Shown here in pieces: positions 49,837 through 58,498 of a stretch of 64,000 bases of DNA (positions are counted from its first letter, which is position 1; each line of letters opens with the position of its first letter). Below the pieces are notes generated by a model. It was not told the origin of the DNA. It searched no databases and worked only from the letters and a program-made list of their open reading frames with translations. Source of the DNA: Fibrivirga algicola (GTDB lineage: Bacteria; Bacteroidota; Bacteroidia; Cytophagales; Spirosomataceae); assembly GCF_011742925.1 (NCBI RefSeq), contig NZ_WAEL01000001.1, positions 744,001-808,000 on the forward strand, written 5' to 3'. Made by a program: the position numbers and the translations under genes.

Positions 49837-51993
49837 TTAGTTAGGTAAGCGAATAATAAAGGTGGTTTGTTCGCCGGGGGTCGTTTCTACCGACAGCGTA
49901 CCGCCGTGACCTTTGGTAATAATATCGAAGCTGAGGCTCAGGCCCAGTCCGGTGCCTTCGCCGGTGGGTTTAGTGGTGAAAAAGGGTTGGAAAATTTTTC
50001 GTTGTAGCTCGGCCGGAATGCCATTGCCGTTATCCTTCACGCGCAGTTCGAGCCCGTCGGGGTGCTGCACGGTGATGAACCAGACCGTTGGATAGTAGCC
50101 CTCAGGCATAGCCTTGGCCTTTTCGCGAACCGCATAAAACGCATTGTTGAACAGATTCAGCAGTACCCGCCCAATGTCTTGACTGACCACATTGGTCGAT
50201 TCGAGCAGCGGGTCGAGGCTGGTGTGGAGCGTGGCGTTGAAGGCCTTGTCTTTGGCCCGCAATCCGTGGTAGCTTAACCGCAGGTATTCGTCGCCGAGGG
50301 CGTTGAGGTCGGTTTTTTCCTTGTCGCCGCTGCTGGTGCGCGAGTGTTGAAGCATACCCCGCACAATGCTGGCCGCCCGCTGCCCGTGCTGGCTGATCTT
50401 ACTCACATTCTGGTAGATGTCACCCAGCATTTCGCCTTCCAGTTCGAGGTCGCGTTCCTGGCTGGGTCGCGTGTGTTCCTGCCTGAGTTCCTCCAGTAAC
50501 TCGGTCGACACGTCGGCAAAGTTGTTGACGAAGTTGAGCGGGTTCTGAATCTCGTGGGCGATACCGGCCGTCAGTTCACCCAGCGAGGCCATCTTCTCGC
50601 GCTGAATGAGTTGGGTCTGGGTTTCGCGCAGGTTTTGCAGCGACTGGTTCAGTTTCGCCGTTCGCCGGGCCACCTGCTGCTCCAGCAACTCTTTCTGCTG
50701 GGTCAGGATTGTTTCTTTCTCCGTCGATAGCTTCTCTACCTCAGCCAGGCGGTTCTGCAGGGCGTCGTTGGTCTGGTCGTGCTCCTTAGCTAGCAAAATG
50801 GCCAGAATCGTAGGAATCGATATAGACATGATGGTGCCGAAAATCAGAATAACATTCCCATCAGGTACGATTTTCTTCATCGATAATATGGCGATTATCA
50901 CCGAACCCACCACCACAACTACGATCAGGATCGATACGCTGATAAGCACCAGTACGGCATTGTACTGTTTGTTGCGAATGGCAATCAGGCTAATTCGGAA
51001 GCCATCGAGGAAGAGCAGAAAGAGGGCAAACCCACGGGCAATCATAAGGGCCAGCGTAAAGGTGGGGTTATACATGGGTATGGCCATTGCCAGTGTGGTC
51101 AACAACGCAAAGCTCGCCAGCAGGCCAAACAGCAACCCCCGTTTTTGCTGCAGGTAACTGTAATAGGTCGCCAGCAGCATCACTGCGAAGGCTGTACTGA
51201 GCAGGCTACCCACAAAATTGAACCAACTGGCCAGGTACAGGCTTCGCACGTAGGGCGGGAGGTCGTTGGCAATGGTGCCCAGACAGAACAGCAACATGGT
51301 AGCCCCGAAAATGAGGTTGATCGATTGCCGCCGGTAGATGTAGTAAAGGAAGTGAATGGCCGCCAGCATCAGGAACATACCCAGAGTCAGGTATTCTTGT
51401 AGGGTGCCTGCGTGGATGTCGTCGGCAATGCCAACGGCGAACCGGGTTGGTGAGGCAAATTCAATGCTGAACGTGCGCTGTTTTTCAATGTATTGCGGTA
51501 TGTACCAGGGGTTTGGGTACGTGGCAAAGCGCGCCGCCAGCACGTGACGCCCGGCAGACAGGCCAGGAAGTACATGAATTTCACCCTGTACGCGCTTGTG
51601 CTTCACGGTAGTTTCGGCCGAACGCCCCACTTTGCCAAGGCGGGCAAACGGCTGACCGTCAACGAAGAGTTCGGCGGCTCCGTTCAGAAAGATAAACAGG
51701 GGAATAGGCTGGTTGGCCACCGCCGAATCGAGCTGGATGGTTGTTCGAAACCAGCTGATGCCAGCGGTGGCTACCTGCGGCAGCCGATCAATCGGACGCG
51801 ACGCCTTGATGGTGTCCCAGCGGCTGTCGTCGAGGGTGGGGGAGGCCCAGGCTGCCTGATCGCCTGCCCGCCACCGCCACGCCAGCTTGGGGGTTAGCCC
51901 CTTTTTGGGCACTTTGTCTATCTTGAATACCCCTTGCTGAGCCAATCCGCAATGGCTGAGGGCTAACAGTAAAAACAGGAAGACAACGCGCAT
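49837..51993 (-). CDS. 7TMR-DISM sensor histidine kinase
   Basis: The 718-residue product has a signal peptide ending CGLAQQ near 19 and an extracytoplasmic jelly-roll domain (about 25-205) with FLNGAAELFVDGQPFARLG. Seven membrane helices (about 210-415) and a coiled coil (about 425-470) follow. HisKA lies next (GELTAGIAHEIQNPLNFVNNFA, His near 476), then HATPase_c (RVLLNLFNNAFYAV, KDNGNGIPAELQRKIFQPFFTTKPTGEGTGLGLSL in part). The fold resembles carbohydrate- or ligand-sensing DISM receptors. No response regulator gene is adjacent. I chose ATG 51993 over the GTG at 52050. Confidence 0.92.
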   Translation of the reverse strand: MRVVFLFLLLALSHCGLAQQGVFKIDKVPKKGLTPKLAWRWRAGDQAAWASPTLDDSRWDTIKASRPIDRLPQVATAGISWFRTTIQLDSAVANQPIPLFIFLNGAAELFVDGQPFARLGKVGRSAETTVKHKRVQGEIHVLPGLSAGRHVLAARFATYPNPWYIPQYIEKQRTFSIEFASPTRFAVGIADDIHAGTLQEYLTLGMFLMLAAIHFLYYIYRRQSINLIFGATMLLFCLGTIANDLPPYVRSLYLASWFNFVGSLLSTAFAVMLLATYYSYLQQKRGLLFGLLASFALLTTLAMAIPMYNPTFTLALMIARGFALFLLFLDGFRISLIAIRNKQYNAVLVLISVSILIVVVVVGSVIIAILSMKKIVPDGNVILIFGTIMSISIPTILAILLAKEHDQTNDALQNRLAEVEKLSTEKETILTQQKELLEQQVARRTAKLNQSLQNLRETQTQLIQREKMASLGELTAGIAHEIQNPLNFVNNFADVSTELLEELRQEHTRPSQERDLELEGEMLGDIYQNVSKISQHGQRAASIVRGMLQHSRTSSGDKEKTDLNALGDEYLRLSYHGLRAKDKAFNATLHTSLDPLLESTNVVSQDIGRVLLNLFNNAFYAVREKAKAMPEGYYPTVWFITVQHPDGLELRVKDNGNGIPAELQRKIFQPFFTTKPTGEGTGLGLSLSFDIITKGHGGTLSVETTPGEQTTFIIRLPN

Positions 51994-52080
51994 GGTAGGT
52001 GGCCAGGGTAGTGGTAGTCTGCAAATTAATTGATCTGACCCAACTTGCACGTTACTTCTGGTACCAGCGGGGCAATGGCC

Positions 52081-53109
52081 TTATGCCGCGGTAGCCAGTT
52101 TGGATACTGACTGCTCAAACAGGGTTACGTCATCGTCGGTCAAGTCCAAATGCGTCACAAACCGTACCAGTTGCGGGCCAAACGCTACGGCCAGAATGCC
52201 CTGGTCGTTCAGTTTGGCGAGGTAATCGGTATTGGTGATGCCATCGACCAGCCGAACAATAACGATGTTGGTTTCAACCGGCAATACTTCGGCCACTTCG
52301 GGCTGGTTAGCCAGAATGTGCCCAATCTGCCGCGCGCGCGAGTGGTCGACTTTCAGGCGTTCGATATGGTGGTCGAGCGCGTAGATGCCCGCCGCCGCCA
52401 GAAAACCCGCCTGCCGCCAGCCGCCGCCCATCAGTTTTCGGAATCGCCGGGCCTGGGTGATAAACGCCGCTGAGCCCACGAGCAACGAGCCCACCGGACA
52501 GCCAAGGCCTTTCGACAGGCAAATGCTGATCGAATCGAACACCCGGCCGTAGGCTTCGGGCGCGTCGCCGGTTTCAACCAGCGCGTTGAAGAGCCGGGCT
52601 CCGTCGAGGTGCAGTGCCAGTCCGTGTTCGTCGCAGAGTTGCCGAATGGCGGCCAGCTCGGGCAGGGTGTAGTAGCAGCCGCCGCCTTTGTTTACCGTGT
52701 TCTCGAGCGAAACCAACCGTGTAATGGGTCGGTGAACGTCGTTGGGATTGTTGATGGCCGGAGCAATAAGCTCAGGCGTGAGCTTACCCCGCTCGCCCGC
52801 CAGTAAGGCCACTGATGCCAGCGCGTTAACAGCGATGCCACCGCCCTCGTAGAGGTAGATGTGTGAGATCTGATCGCAGATGACTTCATCACCGGGCCGA
52901 ACGTGGGTACGTATCGCCAGTTGGTTGGTCATGGTACCCGATGGGCAGAACAGCGCGGCTTCCATGCCAAAAAGGCGGGCGGCTTTCTGCTCAAGGGCAT
53001 TCACGGTGGGGTCTTCGCCAAACACATCGTCGCCAACGGGCGCAGCCATCATGGCGGCCAGCATGGCAGGGGTGGGGCGGGTAAGGGTATCGCTGCGGAG
53101 GTCAATCAT
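52081..53109 (-). CDS. ltaE: Low-specificity L-threonine aldolase
   Basis: This PLP enzyme splits L-threonine or L-allo-threonine to glycine and acetaldehyde. The 342-residue product has IDLRSDTLTRPTPAM at the start and FGEDPTVNALEQKAA near 31. HLDGARLFNA near 168 binds PLP, and the Schiff-base Lys is in CLSKGLGCPVGSLL near 199. Length and motifs are normal. It lies between the sensor kinase and the nucleosidase on the same strand. Confidence 0.94.
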   Translation of the reverse strand: MIDLRSDTLTRPTPAMLAAMMAAPVGDDVFGEDPTVNALEQKAARLFGMEAALFCPSGTMTNQLAIRTHVRPGDEVICDQISHIYLYEGGGIAVNALASVALLAGERGKLTPELIAPAINNPNDVHRPITRLVSLENTVNKGGGCYYTLPELAAIRQLCDEHGLALHLDGARLFNALVETGDAPEAYGRVFDSISICLSKGLGCPVGSLLVGSAAFITQARRFRKLMGGGWRQAGFLAAAGIYALDHHIERLKVDHSRARQIGHILANQPEVAEVLPVETNIVIVRLVDGITNTDYLAKLNDQGILAVAFGPQLVRFVTHLDLTDDDVTLFEQSVSKLATAA

Positions 53110-53232
53110 AGATCAGGTTGTACTGGATGAAGAGCAAAAGTCCGGCTAAATTAACGGTCTGTCCGTTGGCAGGCCCACAAGTTGTATACCGATTCGAGAA
53201 AATGATAGTAGAAGCCTCCAGTACGTTGTCAC

Positions 53233-54045
53233 TTACCGGCTGGCTTCCATCATTGATACCACCAGTTGGGCTGAGTTGCGGGCAGCAATGGCCAGAAACG
53301 TGCGCATATCGGCTCGGGCCGAACTGTTGGCTTTGTCGCTGAGGCTGCGGATCACCAGACAGGGAATGCCCTGCTGGTAGCAGATTTGTGCCACAGAGGC
53401 GCCTTCCATCTCGGTGGCGTCGGCCTGATGCTCGGCCCGAATCTGGTTTACACGTTGCTCTGAATTAACAAACTCGTCGCCGGTCACAATTCGACCCGAC
53501 ACAGCAATTGGGGCACGCGGCAAACCGGGAATGGCTTCAAGTTTGGTGGCTTTGGCGGTGCGTAGCGCCAGCGACAGAAGCGCCGAGTCGCCGGGGAAAT
53601 AGCCGGGGTTCAGCTCGCCCGTAATCACATTGCGCGTCTGGTTGGTCGGCTTGCTGTCGAAGGTCATCCAACGGTAGTCGTGGTAACCGGTTTCGCGGCC
53701 CACCACCAGATCGCCGGGTTGTAGATCGGGGCTCACCCCGCCGGCAATGCCCGTAAAAATCACCTGCCGGGGCCTGAAATACGCCAGTGTGAAGGCTGTC
53801 GCCATAGACGCATTGGTTTTACCAATACCGGTCAGCGCTACCACTACCTGCTGGCTGCCAAGGCGACCCGTTACGAACCGAATGCCGTTCTTCATTACCA
53901 CCACCGGGTTCTGCAACTGCTTTTCGACCAACTCGACCTCCGGCCCAAACGCACCGAGTAGGGCCGTAATAGGTTCTGGCTGATAAGCCTGGGTATAGCC
54001 AACGTGTGTGGCAAAAAATAGGGTGATCGCGAGGAAAAAGCGCAT
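53233..54045 (-). CDS. Exported MTA/SAH nucleosidase-like protein
   Basis: The 270-residue product has a signal peptide (about 1-18, HVGYTQ) before a complete nucleoside phosphorylase-fold domain. VVALTGIGKTNASMATAF lies near 69 and FTGIAGGVSPDLQPGDLVV near 98. The catalytic ATEMEGASVAQICYQ near 210 and RSLSDKA near 234 carry the substrate Glu and the general-acid Asp. Cytoplasmic MTA/SAH nucleosidases lack a leader and are about 230 residues long. Export implies cleavage of nucleosides in the periplasm. The exact substrate is open. Confidence 0.88.
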   Translation of the reverse strand: MRFFLAITLFFATHVGYTQAYQPEPITALLGAFGPEVELVEKQLQNPVVVMKNGIRFVTGRLGSQQVVVALTGIGKTNASMATAFTLAYFRPRQVIFTGIAGGVSPDLQPGDLVVGRETGYHDYRWMTFDSKPTNQTRNVITGELNPGYFPGDSALLSLALRTAKATKLEAIPGLPRAPIAVSGRIVTGDEFVNSEQRVNQIRAEHQADATEMEGASVAQICYQQGIPCLVIRSLSDKANSSARADMRTFLAIAARNSAQLVVSMMEASR

Positions 54046-54111
54046 TAGTCTGATGAAATAGAAAGCGTAGAAGTTGACGGAAGCAGTCGTTTGCCGTCGG
54101 TTCCGACTCGG

Positions 54112-56148
54112 TTAGTCAAACAAGAGCCAATCGACGCCGAAGCCGAAGCCGCGTTGCAATTGCAGGTAGCCTGGTGCCACGAAGTAGCCCGGTTGAAATA
54201 GCCCCTGATTGACATGGCTGAATTTCAGAAAGAAACGTACCCGGTTTACGCGCATATTGGCGAAGGCGTCGGCCAGTAGTGCGCCTTCAACCAGTTGCCG
54301 GTCCTGCAAATAATACTGCTGGGTAACGGGTGAGTAGGCGTCGCCGTAGTACGCTGATTTGTAGTGTAGTTCGAGGCCCGTCTGAATGTGCAGCACCTTG
54401 GCATAAATGAAATCATACTGCACCCGACCGTTGGCAAAGAAGGTCGGGACCCGCAATACGTCGTTGCCCGCGTTGAGAGGTGTGTAATACAACTGCGTGC
54501 TTGCCCTGAAACGCGCCCGGGTGTAGGTGGCCCCCAGCCCGACCCGAAACATGGTGAAGGCCGTTGCCAGCTGCGCCGGTTGCGCTTGTTGGTTGAAATA
54601 CACGTAGTTGTTGAGTAGCCAGAAGTCGGCCCCCGGCGAAACAGTCCAGTTTTTATACGGCACATTTAGCAGGCCGTAGGCATGTTGGGTACCCCGAAGG
54701 CCAAACTCACGTGTATTATTCCAATCATAATGGTTGCTGGAGAACCGCTGCGAAATCAGGGTGGGTTCGGCCAGCATGGTGGTGAACCCTACGGTAAACA
54801 GGCGACTTTCCAGTTGGCCATTGAGCCGGAAAGCACCGGTGCCGACCAGGTATTCGGCCTCAGCCGTGAGGCGCGACAGGCTATCGGGGAAATAATAACC
54901 CAGCCAGCCGCCTATGTAGTTTTCGAAACCGGAGGCCGTGTAGCGATTCAGGTTTTGCGGATTGGTGCTGGTGCTGAGTGCCGTGCTGGACGATGCGGCA
55001 GACAGGTTGTAGTCGCTTTTCTGACTGAATATCCGCTGGCGGTAGAACAGGCGGTAGTTGTACGCCGATTTCCCCCGATTATAGATGCCCTTCACGCCAA
55101 ACGTATTATCGATCGAACTCCAGTAAACATCCTGCTGGGTACGTGTCGAATCGTTGATGATCCGTGGATAAAAACTCGAAAACTGCTGATTAGCAGTCAG
55201 GGCATCGTCCTTATAGTTGTTTATATTCGTCTGATAGTCAAGCCGGTGAAAGAACTGGATACCATCGACCGGTGCGTATTGGTGATACAGGTGAACGTTG
55301 GTGCGGCGCTCCCAGCCCAGGGTGCTCGCCAGCCGGGCTTGTCCCTCATAATCAAAAGCCAGCGTGTCGCCGCTGGCGGTGCGGCTAAACACGTTGCCGC
55401 CCTGCTCGGGCAGGCTGTGGTTCATGTGGTTAATATGAGCCAGCAGGGTATACCGGTCGTTTTGGGTGCGGTAGTTGCCATGAACCAGCACACCCCAGTT
55501 TTGTGCCAGCAGCCGTTCGGTCTGGGTACGTGCCGCGCTGGTGCCAAACTGCCGCTCGGAGGTAAATCGCTGCACGTTGAACCCTACGTTGAGCCGTGGA
55601 TTAATATTCTGGTTAAAATCGAAGTTCAGGATGTTCTGATTGCGCGGTCCCAGCACGAGATACATATCCGTAAACGGCGATTTAGTGTCGTAATACCGTA
55701 CCTGACTTGTCTGAAAGGCGTAGGGCGAAAACACGTAATAGCCCTGCTGTTCGCCTATCTGGGTGGGTGTCTCGTAAAAAACGGGCCGCATTGGGGTGCC
55801 CAGATTGCCCAAATCCGTATAGCGGTTATCGTTGCGTTTGGTGAATTCGAACTGATGGGTACCAACCAGCGAGGTGTCGGTCAGGTACAATTTCTTCCGG
55901 TTGTTGAATACGTCGCTCTCCAGAAAAAAACGGGCTGTTGTAGGCCCATAGATCACTTTCGTTGAATCATCGATGCCCACGCCTGCGCCCGAACCGCCGG
56001 GGCGGCCCGCTCCGTTGGGGCTCGTTGTGCCGGGAAAACTACCGGGAGTGGTAGGGAAGGTACCTGCGCCGCCGGGGAATTGCTGCGCCAGACCCAGGGT
56101 GGACACACAAAGAAATGAGGCTAGAAAAAGTAGTGCCGAAAACTGCAT
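54112..56148 (-). CDS. Putative porin (Bacteroidota Porin_10 type)
   Basis: The 678-residue product has a signal peptide (about 1-22, LGLAQQ), a Gly/Pro/Thr-rich segment to about 55, and then a long beta-barrel. Repeated strands include FNFDFNQNINPRLNVGFNVQRFTSERQFGT, FWLLNNYVYFNQQAQPA and YAKVLHIQTGLELHYKSAYYG, and the C-terminus is aromatic. The pattern fits the Bacteroidota putative porin family. The substrate is unknown. I start at ATG 56148; a -7 element (56152-56159) abuts it, which makes the TTG at 56154 unlikely. Confidence 0.82.
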   Translation of the reverse strand: MQFSALLFLASFLCVSTLGLAQQFPGGAGTFPTTPGSFPGTTSPNGAGRPGGSGAGVGIDDSTKVIYGPTTARFFLESDVFNNRKKLYLTDTSLVGTHQFEFTKRNDNRYTDLGNLGTPMRPVFYETPTQIGEQQGYYVFSPYAFQTSQVRYYDTKSPFTDMYLVLGPRNQNILNFDFNQNINPRLNVGFNVQRFTSERQFGTSAARTQTERLLAQNWGVLVHGNYRTQNDRYTLLAHINHMNHSLPEQGGNVFSRTASGDTLAFDYEGQARLASTLGWERRTNVHLYHQYAPVDGIQFFHRLDYQTNINNYKDDALTANQQFSSFYPRIINDSTRTQQDVYWSSIDNTFGVKGIYNRGKSAYNYRLFYRQRIFSQKSDYNLSAASSSTALSTSTNPQNLNRYTASGFENYIGGWLGYYFPDSLSRLTAEAEYLVGTGAFRLNGQLESRLFTVGFTTMLAEPTLISQRFSSNHYDWNNTREFGLRGTQHAYGLLNVPYKNWTVSPGADFWLLNNYVYFNQQAQPAQLATAFTMFRVGLGATYTRARFRASTQLYYTPLNAGNDVLRVPTFFANGRVQYDFIYAKVLHIQTGLELHYKSAYYGDAYSPVTQQYYLQDRQLVEGALLADAFANMRVNRVRFFLKFSHVNQGLFQPGYFVAPGYLQLQRGFGFGVDWLLFD

Positions 56149-56151
56149 ACG

Positions 56152-56159
56152 CAAAAATA
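56152..56159 (-). promoter_or_regulatory. -7 element (TATTTTTG) for the putative porin gene
   Basis: On the minus strand it reads TATTTTTG, a full TAnnTTTG match, and ends 3 bases before the ATG at 56148. The transcript would start at or just inside the coding sequence, so either the message is leaderless or the true start is further downstream. Confidence 0.4.
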
Positions 56160-56196
56160 AGCCAAAACGGGTGCCGGGCCGCGCCGAGGTTAGTGG

Positions 56197-57282
56197 TTAA
56201 CGATTTTTAAGTGCCGGGCCGCGTAGGCAGTCATAGACTAAACGGGCCAGCGTGGCTTCGTCGTCGGGCTCGAACAAACGCATGCCCACCGGCACGTACG
56301 CCAGGCGCCGGGTCTGCCGCTCTTCGTCGGTTAATAACGGGTCCAGTTTTACGGCGTCTTTCTGCGTCGTCAGTAGCCAGGTATCGGGTGGGGTCTGGCT
56401 GAGCAGGTGTGTCACATCGTCGCGGGTGTAGGCGTGGTGATCGCCAAAGTCGTCATGGTGGGCTAGTCCCCAGGTAGCCGTCACGTACCTGACCAGCGGT
56501 TCGGCGTTGGCCAGACCCGACACTAAACGCACGGGGCCTGTAATGGATGTGGCGGGCTGGCCGCTAAAGGGACGGGGCGGGTCGTAGGCCAGTCCGGCAA
56601 ACAGAACAGGTACGTCGGCTTTGCCAGGTTGAGATTCGGTATACCGGCGGATCTGGTTGGTAATAGCAATCCGCTCGGCCGGTGAGGGCGGCTGCGGGCA
56701 TTTGGTGACAAGGACGGCGTCGGCGCGGCGGGCACCTTGTCGGCGTTCGCGAAGCCGCCCACCCGGAAACGGATCGTCGGTATAAAAAGGGCGATTGTAA
56801 TCGGACAGTAGCACATTCAACTGCGGCTGCACAGCCCGGTGTTGGTAGGCATCGTCGAGCACCACCGTACGGATGTCGGGCCGAATCATGGCTAGTTGCT
56901 GCAGGGCTTCGGCGCGGCGCTCCCCAACGGTGATACAGACCTGAGGCGCAAAGTTTCGGAATAGCTGCAGGGGTTCGTCGCCAATGGCAGCGGCCGAATC
57001 GGCGGGGGTGGCGATACGAAATCCGCGGGTTTTTCGGCCGTAACCCCGGCTGAGGGTGGCAATGCTGCCGGTCAACTGCTGGTCTAATGTAAGCAGGTAC
57101 CTGAGCAGGTATTCTACCGCCGGTGTTTTACCCGTGCCACCCACGGTGAGGTTACCCACCGAAATGCACCGTTGAGTAGGAATGTGGGTAGCGACAAGCT
57201 GATGGTCATATAGCGAATTCCGGATTGATAAGAGACCTCCATACGCTAGAGACAGCGGTTTTAGCAGAAATTTGTAAGTCAC
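56197..57282 (-). CDS. lpxK: Tetraacyldisaccharide 4'-kinase LpxK
   Basis: LpxK phosphorylates the lipid A disaccharide at the 4' position on the inner membrane. The 361-residue product from GTG 57282 starts TYKFLLKPLSLAYGGLLSIRN, a typical LpxK membrane-surface helix. The P-loop is SVGNLTVGGTGKTP near 42-55, and SRGYGRKTRGF lies near 80. LDDAYQHRAVQP near 140 holds the Asp/His pair next to the site. A longer ORF from 57372 exists, but the promoter-like TACTTTTG at 57325 lies inside it and argues for the shorter form. It is divergent from menC. Confidence 0.9.
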   Translation of the reverse strand: MTYKFLLKPLSLAYGGLLSIRNSLYDHQLVATHIPTQRCISVGNLTVGGTGKTPAVEYLLRYLLTLDQQLTGSIATLSRGYGRKTRGFRIATPADSAAAIGDEPLQLFRNFAPQVCITVGERRAEALQQLAMIRPDIRTVVLDDAYQHRAVQPQLNVLLSDYNRPFYTDDPFPGGRLRERRQGARRADAVLVTKCPQPPSPAERIAITNQIRRYTESQPGKADVPVLFAGLAYDPPRPFSGQPATSITGPVRLVSGLANAEPLVRYVTATWGLAHHDDFGDHHAYTRDDVTHLLSQTPPDTWLLTTQKDAVKLDPLLTDEERQTRRLAYVPVGMRLFEPDDEATLARLVYDCLRGPALKNR

Positions 57283-57324
57283 ATTTCGGGCAACAATTTC
57301 GTAACATGTTTTTGCTGGTGGGGT

Positions 57325-57332
57325 CAAAAGTA
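57325..57332 (-). promoter_or_regulatory. -7 element (TACTTTTG) for lpxK
   Basis: On the minus strand TACTTTTG fits TAnnTTTG and lies 43 bases upstream of the GTG at 57282. It supports that start. It is in the 89-base region shared with menC on the plus strand. Confidence 0.4.
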
Positions 57333-57371
57333 GTAGTTTTAACGGTTTGTTTCCCTCCGCCACCGTATCCA

Positions 57372-58460
57372 ATGAGTCTCCGGGTCAGCTACCTGAAATA
57401 TACGCTTAACTTCACCTTCGAGGCTGGCACCTCGCGGGGGACGCTTACCCAAAAAGACTCCTATTTTCTTCGTTTAGTCGATTCTGACCAACCCGATGTA
57501 GTTGGTTACGGTGAATGTGGTCCTCTACGCGGCCTGAGCCTCGACGATATTCCTGATTTTGAAGACCGGCTCTCGGAATACTGCCAGTACTTCAATCACC
57601 TTGACCTCCAATTGTTTGACTGGAATGTTACGGTTATACTGAACCAGCTTATCAGTCAGCAGCACCCCAGCATTTTATTCGGTTTGGAAACGGCCATGCA
57701 CGACTTTTTGTCGGGCGGAAACCGGCTTATTCGTGATACTGAATTTGTGCACGGTCGGCGGGCGATCCCCATCAACGGGCTAGTCTGGATGGGCTCTCAC
57801 GAAGCCATGCGCGAACAGATCGATCAGAAGATTGCGGCGGGCTATACCACCATCAAGCTCAAAATCGGGGCAATCGACTTCGACAAGGAGTGCGCACTGC
57901 TCGACTACATTCGCGGGCAATATAGCCCCGAACAGATCACCCTGCGCGTTGATGCCAACGGTGCGTTCCGGCCCGACGAGGCCTTGGCGAAGCTGGAGCG
58001 ACTGGCTAAGTACCAGTTGCATTCCATTGAACAGCCCATCGCCGCCGGTCAGCACGAGCTTATGGCCGACCTCTGCCGGCAAACGCCCCTGCCCATCGCC
58101 CTCGACGAGGAACTAATCGGCCACATGGAATACGTCGATAAATTTCGGTTGCTCAAGAAGATTCAGCCGCAGTATATCATTCTGAAACCAACCCTGTTGG
58201 GTGGCCTGCGTCACTGCGACGAATGGATTGAACTAGCTAACCGGTTGTCTATCGGCTGGTGGATCACGTCGGCGCTGGAATCAAATATCGGGTTGAATGC
58301 CATTGCCCAGTACGCATCGCAGTTTAAGAACCTGATTCCCCAGGGGCTTGGTACCGGTCAGTTGTATCATAACAACATCAGCAGCCCGCTACGCATCGAC
58401 GCGGGTACGTTGCGTTATGACCCGGCTACCCCGTGGCACCTGAATGGCTTGCGCCCGTAG
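57372..58460 (+). CDS. menC: o-Succinylbenzoate synthase MenC
   Basis: MenC dehydrates SHCHC to o-succinylbenzoate in menaquinone synthesis. The 362-residue enolase-superfamily protein has the Lys pair in TTIKLKIGAIDF near 158 and metal ligands in LRVDANGAF near 187, SIEQPI near 215 and ALDEELIG near 240. The catalytic Lys is in IILKPTLLGG near 262. ATG 57372 gives the usual short N-terminal arm; an earlier ATG at 57225 adds a leader that runs through the lpxK promoter. Close relatives include dipeptide epimerases, but the context and motifs favour MenC. Confidence 0.86.
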   Translation: MSLRVSYLKYTLNFTFEAGTSRGTLTQKDSYFLRLVDSDQPDVVGYGECGPLRGLSLDDIPDFEDRLSEYCQYFNHLDLQLFDWNVTVILNQLISQQHPSILFGLETAMHDFLSGGNRLIRDTEFVHGRRAIPINGLVWMGSHEAMREQIDQKIAAGYTTIKLKIGAIDFDKECALLDYIRGQYSPEQITLRVDANGAFRPDEALAKLERLAKYQLHSIEQPIAAGQHELMADLCRQTPLPIALDEELIGHMEYVDKFRLLKKIQPQYIILKPTLLGGLRHCDEWIELANRLSIGWWITSALESNIGLNAIAQYASQFKNLIPQGLGTGQLYHNNISSPLRIDAGTLRYDPATPWHLNGLRP

Positions 58461-58498
58461 TCCGGTTTACGATAGTCTGAATTTCCTTTTTTTAACAC

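Noticed and set aside
54682-55965. Long 427-codon plus-strand open frame opposite the putative porin
   Set aside because: The minus strand encodes a complete porin with signal peptide and barrel strands; the plus-strand frame has no domain and is a shadow of its codon use.
57225-57371. Extended menC and lpxK N-termini overlapping each other
   Set aside because: Both extensions run through the shared promoter region; ATG 57372 and GTG 57282 give the normal family N-termini.
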